Shown: positions 9,395-17,911 of the stretch, one piece after another
Layout: the number at the start of each line of letters is the position of its first letter
How positions within the stretch are numbered: position 1 is the stretch's first letter
Origin: Lishizhenia sp965656535
GTDB lineage: Bacteria; Bacteroidota; Bacteroidia; Flavobacteriales_D; Crocinitomicaceae
Reading direction: 5' to 3'
NCBI GenBank assembly: GCA_965656535.1
Contig: CBFHKX010000001.1
Span: 682,001-746,000, forward strand
DNA: 64,000 nt
Notes under the pieces: generated by a model
The model's database searches: none
What the model saw: only the letters and a program-made list of their open reading frames with translations
Told to the model about the DNA's origin: nothing
Made by a program: the position numbers and the translations under genes

Positions 9395-11281
9395 TTATTC
9401 TGCTAGTTTTTCAGGAGTAAGGTAAAGGTCTCCTCCTTTATCATGGAATTGTTTTGCTTTTTCTTCCATACCAGCTTTTAGTGCTTCATCCTCAGAAATA
9501 CCTTGCTCTTTGGCATAATCTCTTACATCTTGAGAAATTTTCATAGAGCAGAAGTGTGGTCCGCACATAGAGCAGAAATGAGCTACTTTGGCATTTTCTG
9601 ATGGCAAAGTCTCATCGTGATATTCTCTGGCTGTATCTGGATCTAACGACAGGTTGAATTGATCTTCCCATCTAAATTCAAAGCGGGCTTTTGATAATGC
9701 ATTATCTCTGTGCTGTGCTCCGGGGTGACCTTTAGCCAAATCAGCAGCATGAGCAGCTAACTTATAGGTAATCACACCATCTTTTACATCTTTTTTATTG
9801 GGTAAACCAAGGTGTTCTTTCGGAGTAACATAGCACAACATAGCACAACCAAACCAACCTATCATAGCTGCTCCAATACCAGATGTAATGTGATCATATC
9901 CTGGTGCGATATCCGTAGTAAGTGGTCCAAGCGTATAGAAAGGTGCTTCATGACACTCTTTCAGTTGCTTATCCATATTTTCTTTTATCATGTGCATTGG
10001 CACGTGTCCCGGTCCTTCAATCATGGTTTGCACGTCATGTTTCCAAGCAATTTTGGTAAGCTCTCCTAAGGTTTCAAGCTCACCAAATTGAGCAGCATCA
10101 TTTGCGTCAGCAATAGAACCCGGGCGCAAACCGTCTCCTAAAGAGAAAGCAACATCATACGCCTTCATTATTTCACAAATCTCTTCAAAATGTGTGTACA
10201 AGAAATTCTCTTTATGATGAGCTAAACACCATTTTGCCATTATAGACCCACCGCGCGATACAATTCCCGTAACCCTAGAAGCAGTCATAGGGACGTAGCG
10301 TAAAAGAACTCCTGCATGAATAGTAAAATAATCTACACCTTGTTCAGCTTGTTCAATTAAAGTATCTTTAAAGATTTCCCAAGTTAAATCTTCGGCTTTA
10401 CCATTTACTTTTTCAAGCGCTTGATAAATTGGAACTGTACCGATTGGAACTGGTGAATTTCTTAAAATCCACTCACGCGTTTCGTGAATATTTTTACCTG
10501 TGGATAAATCCATAATATTATCTGCACCCCATCTGCAAGCCCAAACAGCTTTTTCTACTTCTTCTTCAATAGAAGATGAAACGGCAGAGTTACCAATGTT
10601 AGCATTAATTTTCACTAGGAAATTACGACCGATAATCATAGGTTCGCTTTCTGGGTGATTGATGTTATTTGGTATAATAGCTCTACCAGCAGCAATCTCA
10701 TCACGAACAAATTCTGGTGTAATTTTTCCTTTAGGAGTATTTGCACCGAAACTATTTCCGGAATGTTGCTTTGCTATTTCGTTTACTTCGTCAATTCTTT
10801 GGTTTTCGCGAATTGCAATGTATTCCATTTCAGGTGTAATGATTCCTTTTTTTGCATAGTGCATTTGAGAAACATTTTTTCCTGGTTTTGCTCTTAACGG
10901 TTTTTTAAGGTGTTCAAAACGCAATTCGTCTAGTTCAGGATTATGTAATCTTTGTTTCCCGTAATCAGAAGAAATACCTTCTAATTCTTCAACATCTCCG
11001 CGATCTAAAATCCATTGTTGACGTAAGCGAGGAAGTCCTTTTTTAACATCAATTTCAACATTAGGATCGGTGTATGGTCCTGATGTGTCATAAACAGTTA
11101 CTGGTGCATTGTTTTCTTTAACAAATTCTCCATCTGTAAACATGGGTTTAGAATCGGTTAAAGAAATTTCGCGCATGGCAACTTTAATATCATGAATTTT
11201 TCCAGGAACATATACTTTTTTTGATGCTGGAAAAGGCGCTCTAGATATACTTCCTTCTTGTGGCAATGATTCTTTTTTCAT
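9395..11281 (-). CDS. thiC: phosphomethylpyrimidine synthase ThiC
   Basis: ThiC is the radical SAM enzyme that rearranges aminoimidazole ribotide into HMP phosphate, the pyrimidine half of thiamine. The 628-residue length is normal. The C-terminal cluster motif CSMCGPHFC is present, with Cys570, Cys573 and Cys578 (C-x2-C-x4-C) ligating the 4Fe-4S cluster. Core signatures such as NIGNSA, TIHAGVLLRY, EGPGHVPMHMI and PGYDHITSGIGAAMIGW are clear. It lies about 86 bp downstream of thiS on the same strand. Both genes sit behind a TPP riboswitch, so both should be repressed by thiamine pyrophosphate. The ATG at 11281 gives the usual N-terminal domain; a terminator follows. Confidence 0.98.
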   Translation of the reverse strand: MKKESLPQEGSISRAPFPASKKVYVPGKIHDIKVAMREISLTDSKPMFTDGEFVKENNAPVTVYDTSGPYTDPNVEIDVKKGLPRLRQQWILDRGDVEELEGISSDYGKQRLHNPELDELRFEHLKKPLRAKPGKNVSQMHYAKKGIITPEMEYIAIRENQRIDEVNEIAKQHSGNSFGANTPKGKITPEFVRDEIAAGRAIIPNNINHPESEPMIIGRNFLVKINANIGNSAVSSSIEEEVEKAVWACRWGADNIMDLSTGKNIHETREWILRNSPVPIGTVPIYQALEKVNGKAEDLTWEIFKDTLIEQAEQGVDYFTIHAGVLLRYVPMTASRVTGIVSRGGSIMAKWCLAHHKENFLYTHFEEICEIMKAYDVAFSLGDGLRPGSIADANDAAQFGELETLGELTKIAWKHDVQTMIEGPGHVPMHMIKENMDKQLKECHEAPFYTLGPLTTDIAPGYDHITSGIGAAMIGWFGCAMLCYVTPKEHLGLPNKKDVKDGVITYKLAAHAADLAKGHPGAQHRDNALSKARFEFRWEDQFNLSLDPDTAREYHDETLPSENAKVAHFCSMCGPHFCSMKISQDVRDYAKEQGISEDEALKAGMEEKAKQFHDKGGDLYLTPEKLAE

Positions 11282-11367
11282 ATTTCTTTTTTATTTACCT
11301 CTTTTTCAGAGGAATGATAGAAATGACAAACATTTCTTAATTAACACTTGTTCTCAATTATTTATAA

Positions 11368-11568
11368 CTAACCTCCAGCAGTTGCAGTAATCACAACTAT
11401 TCTATCGTTTTCTTCTAACGTTTTAGTTTTCCAACTCGATTTAGGAACAATCGTATTATTAATTGCAACAGCTATTCCTGTTTTACAGTCGAGCCCTTTT
11501 ACAACCATCAAATCGTGTAAATTAGTTGGACGAAGTGTTTCTTGCAAACCATTAAACGTTACGTTCAT
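11368..11568 (-). CDS. thiS: sulfur carrier protein ThiS
   Basis: A 66-residue beta-grasp protein ending in the required Gly-Gly (TATAGG). It is activated as a C-terminal thiocarboxylate and donates sulfur to ThiG for thiazole synthesis. Its partner ThiG is encoded about 30 kb away in the second thi operon, also riboswitch controlled. No thiF-like adenylyltransferase, needed to activate ThiS, lies in this window. It is the first gene after the TPP riboswitch, 69 bp downstream of the aptamer. Confidence 0.95.
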   Translation of the reverse strand: MNVTFNGLQETLRPTNLHDLMVVKGLDCKTGIAVAINNTIVPKSSWKTKTLEENDRIVVITATAGG

Positions 11569-11636
11569 TTTGTATTATTTAAAAAGAGGGGAAATGAGAA
11601 AATACTTCTTGATACCTAGACCTAACTGTCTAGTGC

Positions 11637-11716
11637 ACTTTTCCTTTCGTTGGTTTTAACCAAATCAAGTTCGAAGGGTTTTTCTCAATTTTGTATTTAA
11701 CAAAATACCCCTAAAG
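11637..11716 (-). promoter_or_regulatory. TPP riboswitch upstream of thiS-thiC
   Basis: Read on the minus strand the element shows the thi-box core in order: AGGGGTA, a variable P3 arm (TTTTGT...ACAAAA), TTGAGAAA, then ACCCTTCGAACTTGAT, TGGTTAAAACCA and CGAAAGG. This matches the TPP aptamer consensus (GGGGU, CUGAGA, ACCCUUUGAACCUGAU, GGNUAAUACCNNCG) with a few substitutions. A 6-bp hairpin (11615-11632, CTAGAC/GTCTAG) follows within about 5 nt but has no U-tract. Control is therefore more likely at translation initiation or by a structure I cannot resolve by eye. Confidence 0.93.
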
Positions 11717-11722
11717 TTTAAA

Positions 11723-11730
11723 CAAAGATA
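11723..11730 (-). promoter_or_regulatory. -7 promoter box for the thiS-thiC transcript
   Basis: On the minus strand this is TATCTTTG, a perfect match to the Bacteroidota TAnnTTTG -7 element, 6 bp before the TPP aptamer. I see no clear TTTG -33 element at 19-20 bp. The same octamer precedes the second TPP riboswitch at 42710-42717 by a similar distance, which supports its use. Confidence 0.6.
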
Positions 11731-11854
11731 AGATAATAGCGCTATCGGTTTATATTTAGTTCATTCTTTTTTTGTAACCGAGATGATATTTGCATTTGCT
11801 AACCAATAGGTTAAGCTTTATATTGATTTATGTAAAAAGATTATCTTTAACACC

Positions 11855-13000
11855 GTGAAAATTGAATACGTAGATACGCAAGCCCATTTAGAAAAGTGTG
11901 TTGCAACTTTAGCAAAATGCACAAACATAGCCATAGATTTAGAATTTGATAAGAACCATTATAAATATGGTTTTAATTTATGCTTACTTCAAATTTTTGA
12001 TGGAGAGCAGTGTTATTTGATTGATCCAATCGAAACAGAGTTAGAGTTGAGTGTTATTTTCTCGGTTATAGCAAATCCAGCGATAGAAAAAATATGCTTT
12101 GCTTTTGGAGAAGACATGCGCTTATTACACCATTTAGGATGCAAGCCTAAAAATATAAATGATCTAGGAAACGCCAGGAGTTTATTAAACTATCCTCCCA
12201 TTTCATTATCTAATTTGCTTAAAGAGGTATTGGATATCGATGCAGATAAGACCATGCAGAAAAGTAATTGGTTTAAACGACCTCTTTCTGAAGAACAAAT
12301 TAATTATGCAGCAGATGATGTTTTGTACTTGTTTGATTTAAAAGAAAAGTTATACGCTCAACTAAAAGAAAAGCAAAGAGTTGCATGGGTAAAAGAAGAA
12401 AATGAAGCATTTGATAGCGTAGTTTATCCAGATCAAATAGGCGTAGTGAGTGTGAAGAACAGCGAGAAAAAGCTTTTCACTTCTTATGATTTTCATATTT
12501 ATGACGGACTTTTAAAATTTAGAGAAAAAACAGCAGCACGAATAGGAAAACCGAGTTATCAAATCATTAAAAAGGAAGTACTTGCTGAAATGGCCAAAGG
12601 AAAACTTCCAACCCACAATTGGCTTAAACAAAAAGGTGTGTTTAGGAGTTTATTAAACAAAGATTATCAATATAGAATAGATGCTGAGCACAGAAGATTA
12701 ATTAGCGAGGCAATTGAATTAAAAAAATCTAAAACAGCGAGTGCTTTAGAACCTTTAGATAGGCAAACAAAGAGTGAAAACAGACGAAAAAGAGCGCTAG
12801 CAGAAAGCGTAAAGAAGGAAATTTATACAGACATTAAGAATAAAATAATCGAACAATACGGTTCTGAGTTTGCAACCTTTGTAATGCCTAATCACATTAT
12901 GCTTTCGCTGGGAGCTAAAGAAATTACTCATATATTGCCTTATCGATTAAAGCTTATAAAAGAAATTGGAGCGCAAATAGGGAAACAAGTTAATTATTAA
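11855..13000 (+). CDS. rnd: ribonuclease D (DEDDy 3'-5' exonuclease with HRDC domain)
   Basis: The 381-residue protein begins at a GTG. Residues 1 to about 175 form a DEDDy exonuclease: motif I Asp28-x-Glu30 in IAIDLEFD, motif II near FAFGEDMRLLHHLG, and motif III NYAADDVLYLFDL with its Tyr and Asp. Residues about 210-290 fit an HRDC domain (LLKFREKTAARIGKPSYQI). The family trims 3' ends of tRNA precursors and other stable RNAs. The thiD-like gene starts 1 bp after its stop, so these are probably one transcript. The remaining C-terminus (about 290-381) is Lys-rich and may help RNA binding. Confidence 0.9.
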   Translation: MKIEYVDTQAHLEKCVATLAKCTNIAIDLEFDKNHYKYGFNLCLLQIFDGEQCYLIDPIETELELSVIFSVIANPAIEKICFAFGEDMRLLHHLGCKPKNINDLGNARSLLNYPPISLSNLLKEVLDIDADKTMQKSNWFKRPLSEEQINYAADDVLYLFDLKEKLYAQLKEKQRVAWVKEENEAFDSVVYPDQIGVVSVKNSEKKLFTSYDFHIYDGLLKFREKTAARIGKPSYQIIKKEVLAEMAKGKLPTHNWLKQKGVFRSLLNKDYQYRIDAEHRRLISEAIELKKSKTASALEPLDRQTKSENRRKRALAESVKKEIYTDIKNKIIEQYGSEFATFVMPNHIMLSLGAKEITHILPYRLKLIKEIGAQIGKQVNY

Positions 13001-13001
13001 T

Positions 13002-13757
13002 ATGTCGAACAAAAGAACATACTGCATTTGTATAGGAGGTTTTGATCCTTCTGGAGGTGCAGGAGTAGTTGCAGACGTGAAAACATTTGAACAATTGCGT
13101 TTAATTGGGCTAAGCGTGCTTACTTCAAATACCATTCAAACTGAAGATCATTTTGAAAAGGTAAACTGGATAAACGAGCAAACTATTCTAGCACAATTAG
13201 ACCTTCTAATAGAGCGTTATACTCCGCTTTTTTTTAAGATAGGATTAGTAGAAAATGCTGCTGTTTTATTACGTATAATTCAGAAAATTAGAAATTACAA
13301 TACAGACGCTGTGATTGTTTGGGACCCTGTTTTGAAACCAACTTACGCCTCAGATGATGCGTTTGAAATAAATAGGTTTGATAACGACTTGACGGAAATA
13401 AAGCGCCTAGTAGATTGGATTACACCTAATACGGAAGAGTTTTCTACACTTTTTTCAAGAGAAGATTTTACACATGCTTCGTTTTATTTGAAAGGTGGAC
13501 ACACTACAAGTTTAGACTTCAAAGAGTTTAAAGCAATTGTTGGACGAGACTACTTAATTGAAAATGGAAAAGTAAGTATTCTGAATCCAAAAGTTGATAC
13601 CCTACTTAAGAAACACGGTACGGGTTGTATCCTCTCCTCTGCATTTTGTGGTTATTTGGCTTTGGGTTTCCCAAGTTTAAAAGCTGCAGTTAGAGCTAAA
13701 CACTACGTTACAGAACGTTTAATTAGTAATCCAACATTACTTTCATACCATAAATAA
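13002..13757 (+). CDS. thiD: HMP/HMP-P kinase (ThiD family)
   Basis: A 251-residue ribokinase-fold kinase. The N-terminal substrate motif GGFDPSGGAGVVADVKTFE and the C-terminal HGTGCILSSAF, with the catalytic Cys of ThiD, are both present. The family phosphorylates hydroxymethylpyrimidine phosphate to the diphosphate for coupling by ThiE. The thiD gene here is not under either TPP riboswitch. It follows the RNase D gene by 1 bp and precedes a membrane protein by 1 bp. A pyridoxal kinase-like activity is a possible alternative, but the motifs favour ThiD. Confidence 0.85.
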   Translation: MSNKRTYCICIGGFDPSGGAGVVADVKTFEQLRLIGLSVLTSNTIQTEDHFEKVNWINEQTILAQLDLLIERYTPLFFKIGLVENAAVLLRIIQKIRNYNTDAVIVWDPVLKPTYASDDAFEINRFDNDLTEIKRLVDWITPNTEEFSTLFSREDFTHASFYLKGGHTTSLDFKEFKAIVGRDYLIENGKVSILNPKVDTLLKKHGTGCILSSAFCGYLALGFPSLKAAVRAKHYVTERLISNPTLLSYHK

Positions 13758-13758
13758 A

Positions 13759-14121
13759 ATGCTGCAAAAAGTAAGTAATGTGCTGCTTGTGATCTGTTCA
13801 ATCGGAATTGTTCTTCCTCAATTACTTGGCTTTTTCACGAAAGATGAAGCTTCTTTATTAGCATTAATACCTTGGGCATGGGTTATCTTGTTTTCTGGGG
13901 TAATAGGTGTACTACTGCAAGTCGTGGTATTGATTAAAAATAAAAAAAAGATCAATCTTTCAGGTTTATTTTTGCTTCTATCTTTTTTACTTTTGATTAT
14001 TGGATTTACCTTAAAAGAACTTAATCTCAATTTTAAAACAATTCTTTTATTTGGTGTTCTGTGCTTTGGATGTTGGTTTATGATTCCATCACCTAAGAAA
14101 AGTGATAACGATTCTGTTTAA
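13759..14121 (+). CDS. small integral membrane protein, unknown
   Basis: This 120-residue protein has four hydrophobic stretches (about residues 5-24, 34-58, 68-86 and 91-107), separated by a Lys-rich loop (KNKKKI). It lies 1 bp after the thiD stop and is probably translated from the same message. I recognise no conserved motif. A role in vitamin uptake is conceivable from position, but the RNase D neighbour makes that weak. Confidence 0.65.
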   Translation: MLQKVSNVLLVICSIGIVLPQLLGFFTKDEASLLALIPWAWVILFSGVIGVLLQVVVLIKNKKKINLSGLFLLLSFLLLIIGFTLKELNLNFKTILLFGVLCFGCWFMIPSPKKSDNDSV

Positions 14122-14258
14122 TCTCTTGAGGTTTCTTTAGGAAGCTACTCTACTTGTTTTTTCTAGGATAAAAGTTGGTAAAAATATAAGTGGATAGCGA
14201 GTTTGAAAATCAAATACTCATTTAGGTATGTTTTTTGCGTTATTGTCAAAAAAAGCAT

Positions 14259-14666
14259 ATGAGATATTTTACACTTTCTATTTTAATATTAATTGTATTT
14301 AGTGCATGCAAGCGTGTTCAGAAAGATTACACGGTTTATTTGGCATTTAGAGACAATTCTACTAACGAAATTATGTTTACAGAAGAGGTTGAAGTAGAGC
14401 AATCCAAAGCTAGTTTTATGATTATTAAAACCGTATCAACCGGAAATGTTAGCTATCTAGAGAAAGAAAACGGTTCGTACCAAGGGCAAGTAGAGTTGTT
14501 TCGGTGGAATTCTGCTTTTGTAACTTGCTCCATAGAGCTAGATCGTAAGAATTTAGGTAGAATTCTTATGAAAGGTGAGTTTAGTGGGGTTAGTCAAGAA
14601 TGGAAAAACGGACAATTTACAGGTAATCAAAGTTTAATTTCTGGTACTTTGGAGTTACTTGATTAA
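14259..14666 (+). CDS. small putative lipoprotein, unknown
   Basis: The ATG at 14259 gives MRYFTLSILILIVFSAC, a good lipoprotein signal with lipobox FSAC. An upstream TTG at 14235 would add a poor charged extension before it, so I chose the ATG. The mature part, about 118 residues, is predicted beta-rich with no recognised family. The 3' end overlaps the convergent lycopene-cyclase gene by 4 bp, with no room for a terminator between them. Confidence 0.65.
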   Translation: MRYFTLSILILIVFSACKRVQKDYTVYLAFRDNSTNEIMFTEEVEVEQSKASFMIIKTVSTGNVSYLEKENGSYQGQVELFRWNSAFVTCSIELDRKNLGRILMKGEFSGVSQEWKNGQFTGNQSLISGTLELLD

Positions 14667-15358
14667 GCTTGTTTTTTGTTTTTTCGTTTTATTAGAAATT
14701 GAAAAATAACCGTAATAGGAAAAAGCATAAAGAAGTTGTAGAATAAGTCTTCTACTGGTATAGTACCAATTCTTGGTCCCATAATATGATTTTCATTGTA
14801 CCAAACTACAGGATTTTCTGTAAACATTCCTGTTAATATGCCATTGACAATAATAAACGGAATAATTGCAATAAGAAAAGCAACAATAAACCTTCCATAC
14901 CAAGCGGGTGTATATCCAAAATATATAATTGCATTTAACAATCCGGCTCCTAAAAGTGCGTAAAAGGTATACCAATTATCTTTAAAATAAACGGCTAAAC
15001 CAACAGAAACGAGCGTAAAGACGAGAGAAAAGCCATATCCAAGTTTATTAAACTTATGTTTAGGGAAATAAGCATCAATACAGCTAAAGATAAAAATACA
15101 GGCATAAGGTATGGTAATAAAAAATAATACCTCCTCTAGCGGAAGGTTTCCTAAATATATACCCTGAAGGTGCTCTGGATTAAAACCCCATATTCCATGA
15201 ACAGTAAAGTACTCATCCCAAAGTAAAAAACCAACAGCTACGATAATAATTGCAGGAAAAACCGATTTCCAACTTTTATAAAAGGCTACTTTTTTATCAA
15301 AACTTAAACCAAGAGGACCGAGAATAGTGAGTAGATTAATCCAGAGATATAAACTCAT
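14663..15358 (-). CDS. lycopene cyclase domain protein (CrtYcd/type-2 family)
   Basis: A 231-residue polytopic membrane protein with about seven hydrophobic segments. It carries the signature of the lycopene cyclase domain: GIWGFNPEHLQGIYLGNLPLEEVLFF spans positions 15112-15189 on the minus strand, and the motif FNP-x9-LPLEE is diagnostic. The family forms beta-ionone rings on lycopene ends. It overlaps crtZ by 4 bp (ATGA type), so the two are coupled. Phytoene synthase (crtB) and desaturase (crtI) are not in this window. Single-chain versions of this length are usual in Bacteroidota. Confidence 0.88.
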   Translation of the reverse strand: MSLYLWINLLTILGPLGLSFDKKVAFYKSWKSVFPAIIIVAVGFLLWDEYFTVHGIWGFNPEHLQGIYLGNLPLEEVLFFITIPYACIFIFSCIDAYFPKHKFNKLGYGFSLVFTLVSVGLAVYFKDNWYTFYALLGAGLLNAIIYFGYTPAWYGRFIVAFLIAIIPFIIVNGILTGMFTENPVVWYNENHIMGPRIGTIPVEDLFYNFFMLFPITVIFQFLIKRKNKKQA

Positions 15359-15834
15359 GCTTTTCCTTTTTTAATGGCAAAAGAACGTTTAGCTTCTGTA
15401 TAATATTTCTTTGGAACAATTAACATTCCGAAACATTCTCCATGTTCCTTACCTCTGTATTTATGGTGTACTTTGTGGGCTTTTCTAATTGCCATAAAAT
15501 AAGGATGATCAATATCGCGCAAAAACTTAAACCTTCTGTGGATATATACATCGTGAAACAAGAAATAGGCAAAACCATAAACGGCAATACCATAGCCAAT
15601 CCAAACAGAAACGTAGTTACCATAAATCATCCCAAGCATTATACATAACCAAGAAGGGATTGCGTAAATAAGAAAAAACACGTCATTTTTTTCAAAAAAA
15701 CCAGGCTCTTCAACATGATGGTCTTCGTGAAATTTCCACATAAAGCCGTGCATTACAAATTTGTGCGTTGCCCACGCCATAAATTCCATCACAAAAAATG
15801 TTGCTATTAAAATAAAAGGTCCCCACCAATACAT
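15355..15834 (-). CDS. crtZ: beta-carotene hydroxylase CrtZ
   Basis: A 159-residue di-iron membrane hydroxylase of the fatty acid hydroxylase superfamily. The histidine boxes are visible: HKFVMHGFMWKFHEDHH, HDVYIHRRF and HKVHHKY. The family adds 3-hydroxyl groups to beta-ionone rings, giving zeaxanthin or related xanthophylls. It sits between the CruF-like gene (5 bp gap) and the lycopene cyclase (4 bp overlap), consistent with one xanthophyll operon. Confidence 0.93.
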   Translation of the reverse strand: MYWWGPFILIATFFVMEFMAWATHKFVMHGFMWKFHEDHHVEEPGFFEKNDVFFLIYAIPSWLCIMLGMIYGNYVSVWIGYGIAVYGFAYFLFHDVYIHRRFKFLRDIDHPYFMAIRKAHKVHHKYRGKEHGECFGMLIVPKKYYTEAKRSFAIKKGKA

Positions 15835-15839
15835 AATTC

Positions 15840-16481
15840 TTAACTATTTAAAATCACAAAGAATACTACTAATATACAATACAATGCCAAAGGCACTTTG
15901 TTCGTTTCAGATAATTTTAATTTATACCAACCAAGATGGATGAAGAAGGAGATAACAAACCAGCATAAATAATTATACGGAGGTATTTCTCCAGCCCATG
16001 TCCAGTAGTCGCTAACAATTGCAACGGGCTCTATTAAGAAATCTAGACCGGTCATCAATGCAGCCGATAGCAATGCTCTTGTAACAAGTGGTTTTTTTAC
16101 AAATACGTCTGCTAACCGGCAAGAACAAATTGTAAGAACCACCCAATTGATGCCAATAATTAGTGGAACACCGTCTATTTTAACACCAAGATTATTACCA
16201 TAGCTGTAATTTCCAAACAAGTAGCCGGTATGAATTCCTATCCATTCTACGAACATACCAATAGCAAAAATAGCAAGGAGTGCTATATAAAAAAGTAGTG
16301 TATGTTTCTTTCTGGCAAGCAGTAGAACAGTAAAAGAGAGCATTAGGTTCATAAAACTTAATCCTAAAAAATAATCTCTACTGTCTGATTTAATACCAAA
16401 AATACCAACGGTATGGAAAATGACAAGTATGGAAATTAAAATGAGATTTTTATAACGCAACCCAAGCTCTTTGACTGTCAT
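15840..16481 (-). CDS. cruF: CruF-type carotenoid hydratase (Caroten_synth family)
   Basis: A 213-residue membrane protein with about six hydrophobic segments. FVEWIGIHTGYLFGNYSYG followed by VPLIIGINWVVLT is typical of the DUF422/Caroten_synth family. That family includes CruF (gamma-carotene 1,2-hydratase) and bisanhydrobacterioruberin hydratase. With a lycopene cyclase and CrtZ immediately downstream, it suggests a carotenoid with one cyclic hydroxylated end and one hydrated acyclic end, as in saproxanthin or myxol. Substrate is inferred from context. Confidence 0.8.
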   Translation of the reverse strand: MTVKELGLRYKNLILISILVIFHTVGIFGIKSDSRDYFLGLSFMNLMLSFTVLLLARKKHTLLFYIALLAIFAIGMFVEWIGIHTGYLFGNYSYGNNLGVKIDGVPLIIGINWVVLTICSCRLADVFVKKPLVTRALLSAALMTGLDFLIEPVAIVSDYWTWAGEIPPYNYLCWFVISFFIHLGWYKLKLSETNKVPLALYCILVVFFVILNS

Positions 16482-16521
16482 GTAATTTTTTTTACGAAGT
16501 AAATCTTTTGCAAGATACTAT

Positions 16522-17247
16522 TTACCAAGGAACGTCATGATCATCGTGAAAGAAAGTTGCCGTTTCAATTTTATCATTGATTGCCTTTAGCACCGTACCA
16601 ACTCCTTCTTCTACTGGATAAGTAGCATTTGCTCCACCCATTTCGGTTTGAACCCAACCTGGATAAATAGAAACTACTTTAATTTTTTTTCTTCGTAATG
16701 CATGAGCCAAATGTGTGGTAAGCTGGTTTAAAGCTGTTTTAGAGGTGTTGTATGCAAATGGCTTTGTGTTACCAACTGCAGATTTTCTATCGGCATGTAA
16801 GCTCAAAGAAGCCAACTTTGCACTTAAATTCACAATTCTGGCATCTTCTCCTTTTTCTAGCAGTGGAACAAAAGTTCTAGCCATTCTGAACGGACCAAAA
16901 AAGTTAACAAACATGGTTTGTGTTAGGGCTTTTTCTGAAACATCGAGAACAGAATTTCCTATCCACTTTTCTTCAGAATGCATGATACCTGCATTGTTTA
17001 CAAGCACATCTAATTTTCCGTATTTCTCTTCGATATACGCATAGGCTTTCTCAATATCATCATTAAGTGTTACGTCTAATTTAACACAATCAATGCTTAA
17101 CCCTTGTGCTTGAAGATCTGCAATTGCATCATCTCCTCGTTTTTTGTTTCGAGACCCGATAATAACTTGATTTCCCTTTTGAGCAAGTTGTTTGGCAGAC
17201 TCTAGACCTATACCTCTGTTTGCTCCTGTAATTAGTATTGTTCGCAT
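16522..17247 (-). CDS. short-chain dehydrogenase/reductase (SDR)
   Basis: Classical SDR of about 241 residues. The cofactor motif TGANRGIG lies at the N-terminus, NNAG near the middle, an active-site Ser in NLSAK, and YNTSK as the catalytic Tyr-Lys pair. The PGWVQTEMGG segment follows. I start at ATG 17247 (MRTILITG) because the upstream ATG at 17262 adds only five atypical residues. It lies 40 bp downstream of nothing coding on its strand until the rlu gene, and 41 bp before the CruF gene. The substrate is unknown; a link to carotenoids is not supported by sequence. Confidence 0.88.
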   Translation of the reverse strand: MRTILITGANRGIGLESAKQLAQKGNQVIIGSRNKKRGDDAIADLQAQGLSIDCVKLDVTLNDDIEKAYAYIEEKYGKLDVLVNNAGIMHSEEKWIGNSVLDVSEKALTQTMFVNFFGPFRMARTFVPLLEKGEDARIVNLSAKLASLSLHADRKSAVGNTKPFAYNTSKTALNQLTTHLAHALRRKKIKVVSIYPGWVQTEMGGANATYPVEEGVGTVLKAINDKIETATFFHDDHDVPW

Positions 17248-17294
17248 GCTTGTATAACACACATTTTTTTTAATTGTTTAATTCAAACCCGCTT

Positions 17295-17870
17295 TTAAAC
17301 AAATTTTTCTAGCATTTCTATTTCTTGCACTTCTCCCGGAGTCAAATCTCCTAACTCAAATTGATCTACACGCATTCGAATTAAACGTATTACAGGAAAT
17401 CCAACAACAGCACACATTTTTCTTACTTGCCTAAACTTACCTTCGGTAAGGGTTACGCTTAACCAAGACATTTCTCCATGTTGTTCTCCTCTTTCTTTTT
17501 TGGGATTAGGAGGAATTCTAGCAAAATCAATATTTTTAGTTGCTTTGCAAGGCAAAGTTTGAAATAACTTGCCTTTTAAGGGAATTTCAACACCTTTTTT
17601 TAATTCTTCTATGGCGTCATCGGTGATAACTCCATCGAGTTGCACATAGTACTCTTTTTCTATGTTTTTTTGTCTAATGTTATTACTAACTTTTCCATCT
17701 GTTGTTAAAACTAGTAACCCTTCAGAATGTGCATCTAGTCTGCCAACCGACATGGTACCTTCAGGGAAATCATAAAAATCTCCAAGTAGTTTTTTTTTGC
17801 GTTTAGCTGTGGGAACAAATTGGCAAACGGTTCCAATAGGTTTGTGAATTAAAAAATGCCTATGTTGCAT
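17295..17870 (-). CDS. rluE: rRNA pseudouridine synthase, RluE/RsuA type
   Basis: The 191-residue protein has the RsuA/RluB/E/F catalytic signature GRLDAHSEGLLVLTTDG, where the Asp is the catalytic residue. EKEYYVQLDG and KFRQVRKMCAVVGFPVIRLIR complete the fold. The length and the lack of an N-terminal S4 domain fit RluE, which makes pseudouridine in 23S rRNA. Orthology to RluE rather than another short member is judged from domain layout only. Confidence 0.88.
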   Translation of the reverse strand: MQHRHFLIHKPIGTVCQFVPTAKRKKKLLGDFYDFPEGTMSVGRLDAHSEGLLVLTTDGKVSNNIRQKNIEKEYYVQLDGVITDDAIEELKKGVEIPLKGKLFQTLPCKATKNIDFARIPPNPKKERGEQHGEMSWLSVTLTEGKFRQVRKMCAVVGFPVIRLIRMRVDQFELGDLTPGEVQEIEMLEKFV

Positions 17871-17911
17871 ACTTTTTTGCGTTTAAAAGAGAAAACAGCA
17901 AAAATAGAATT

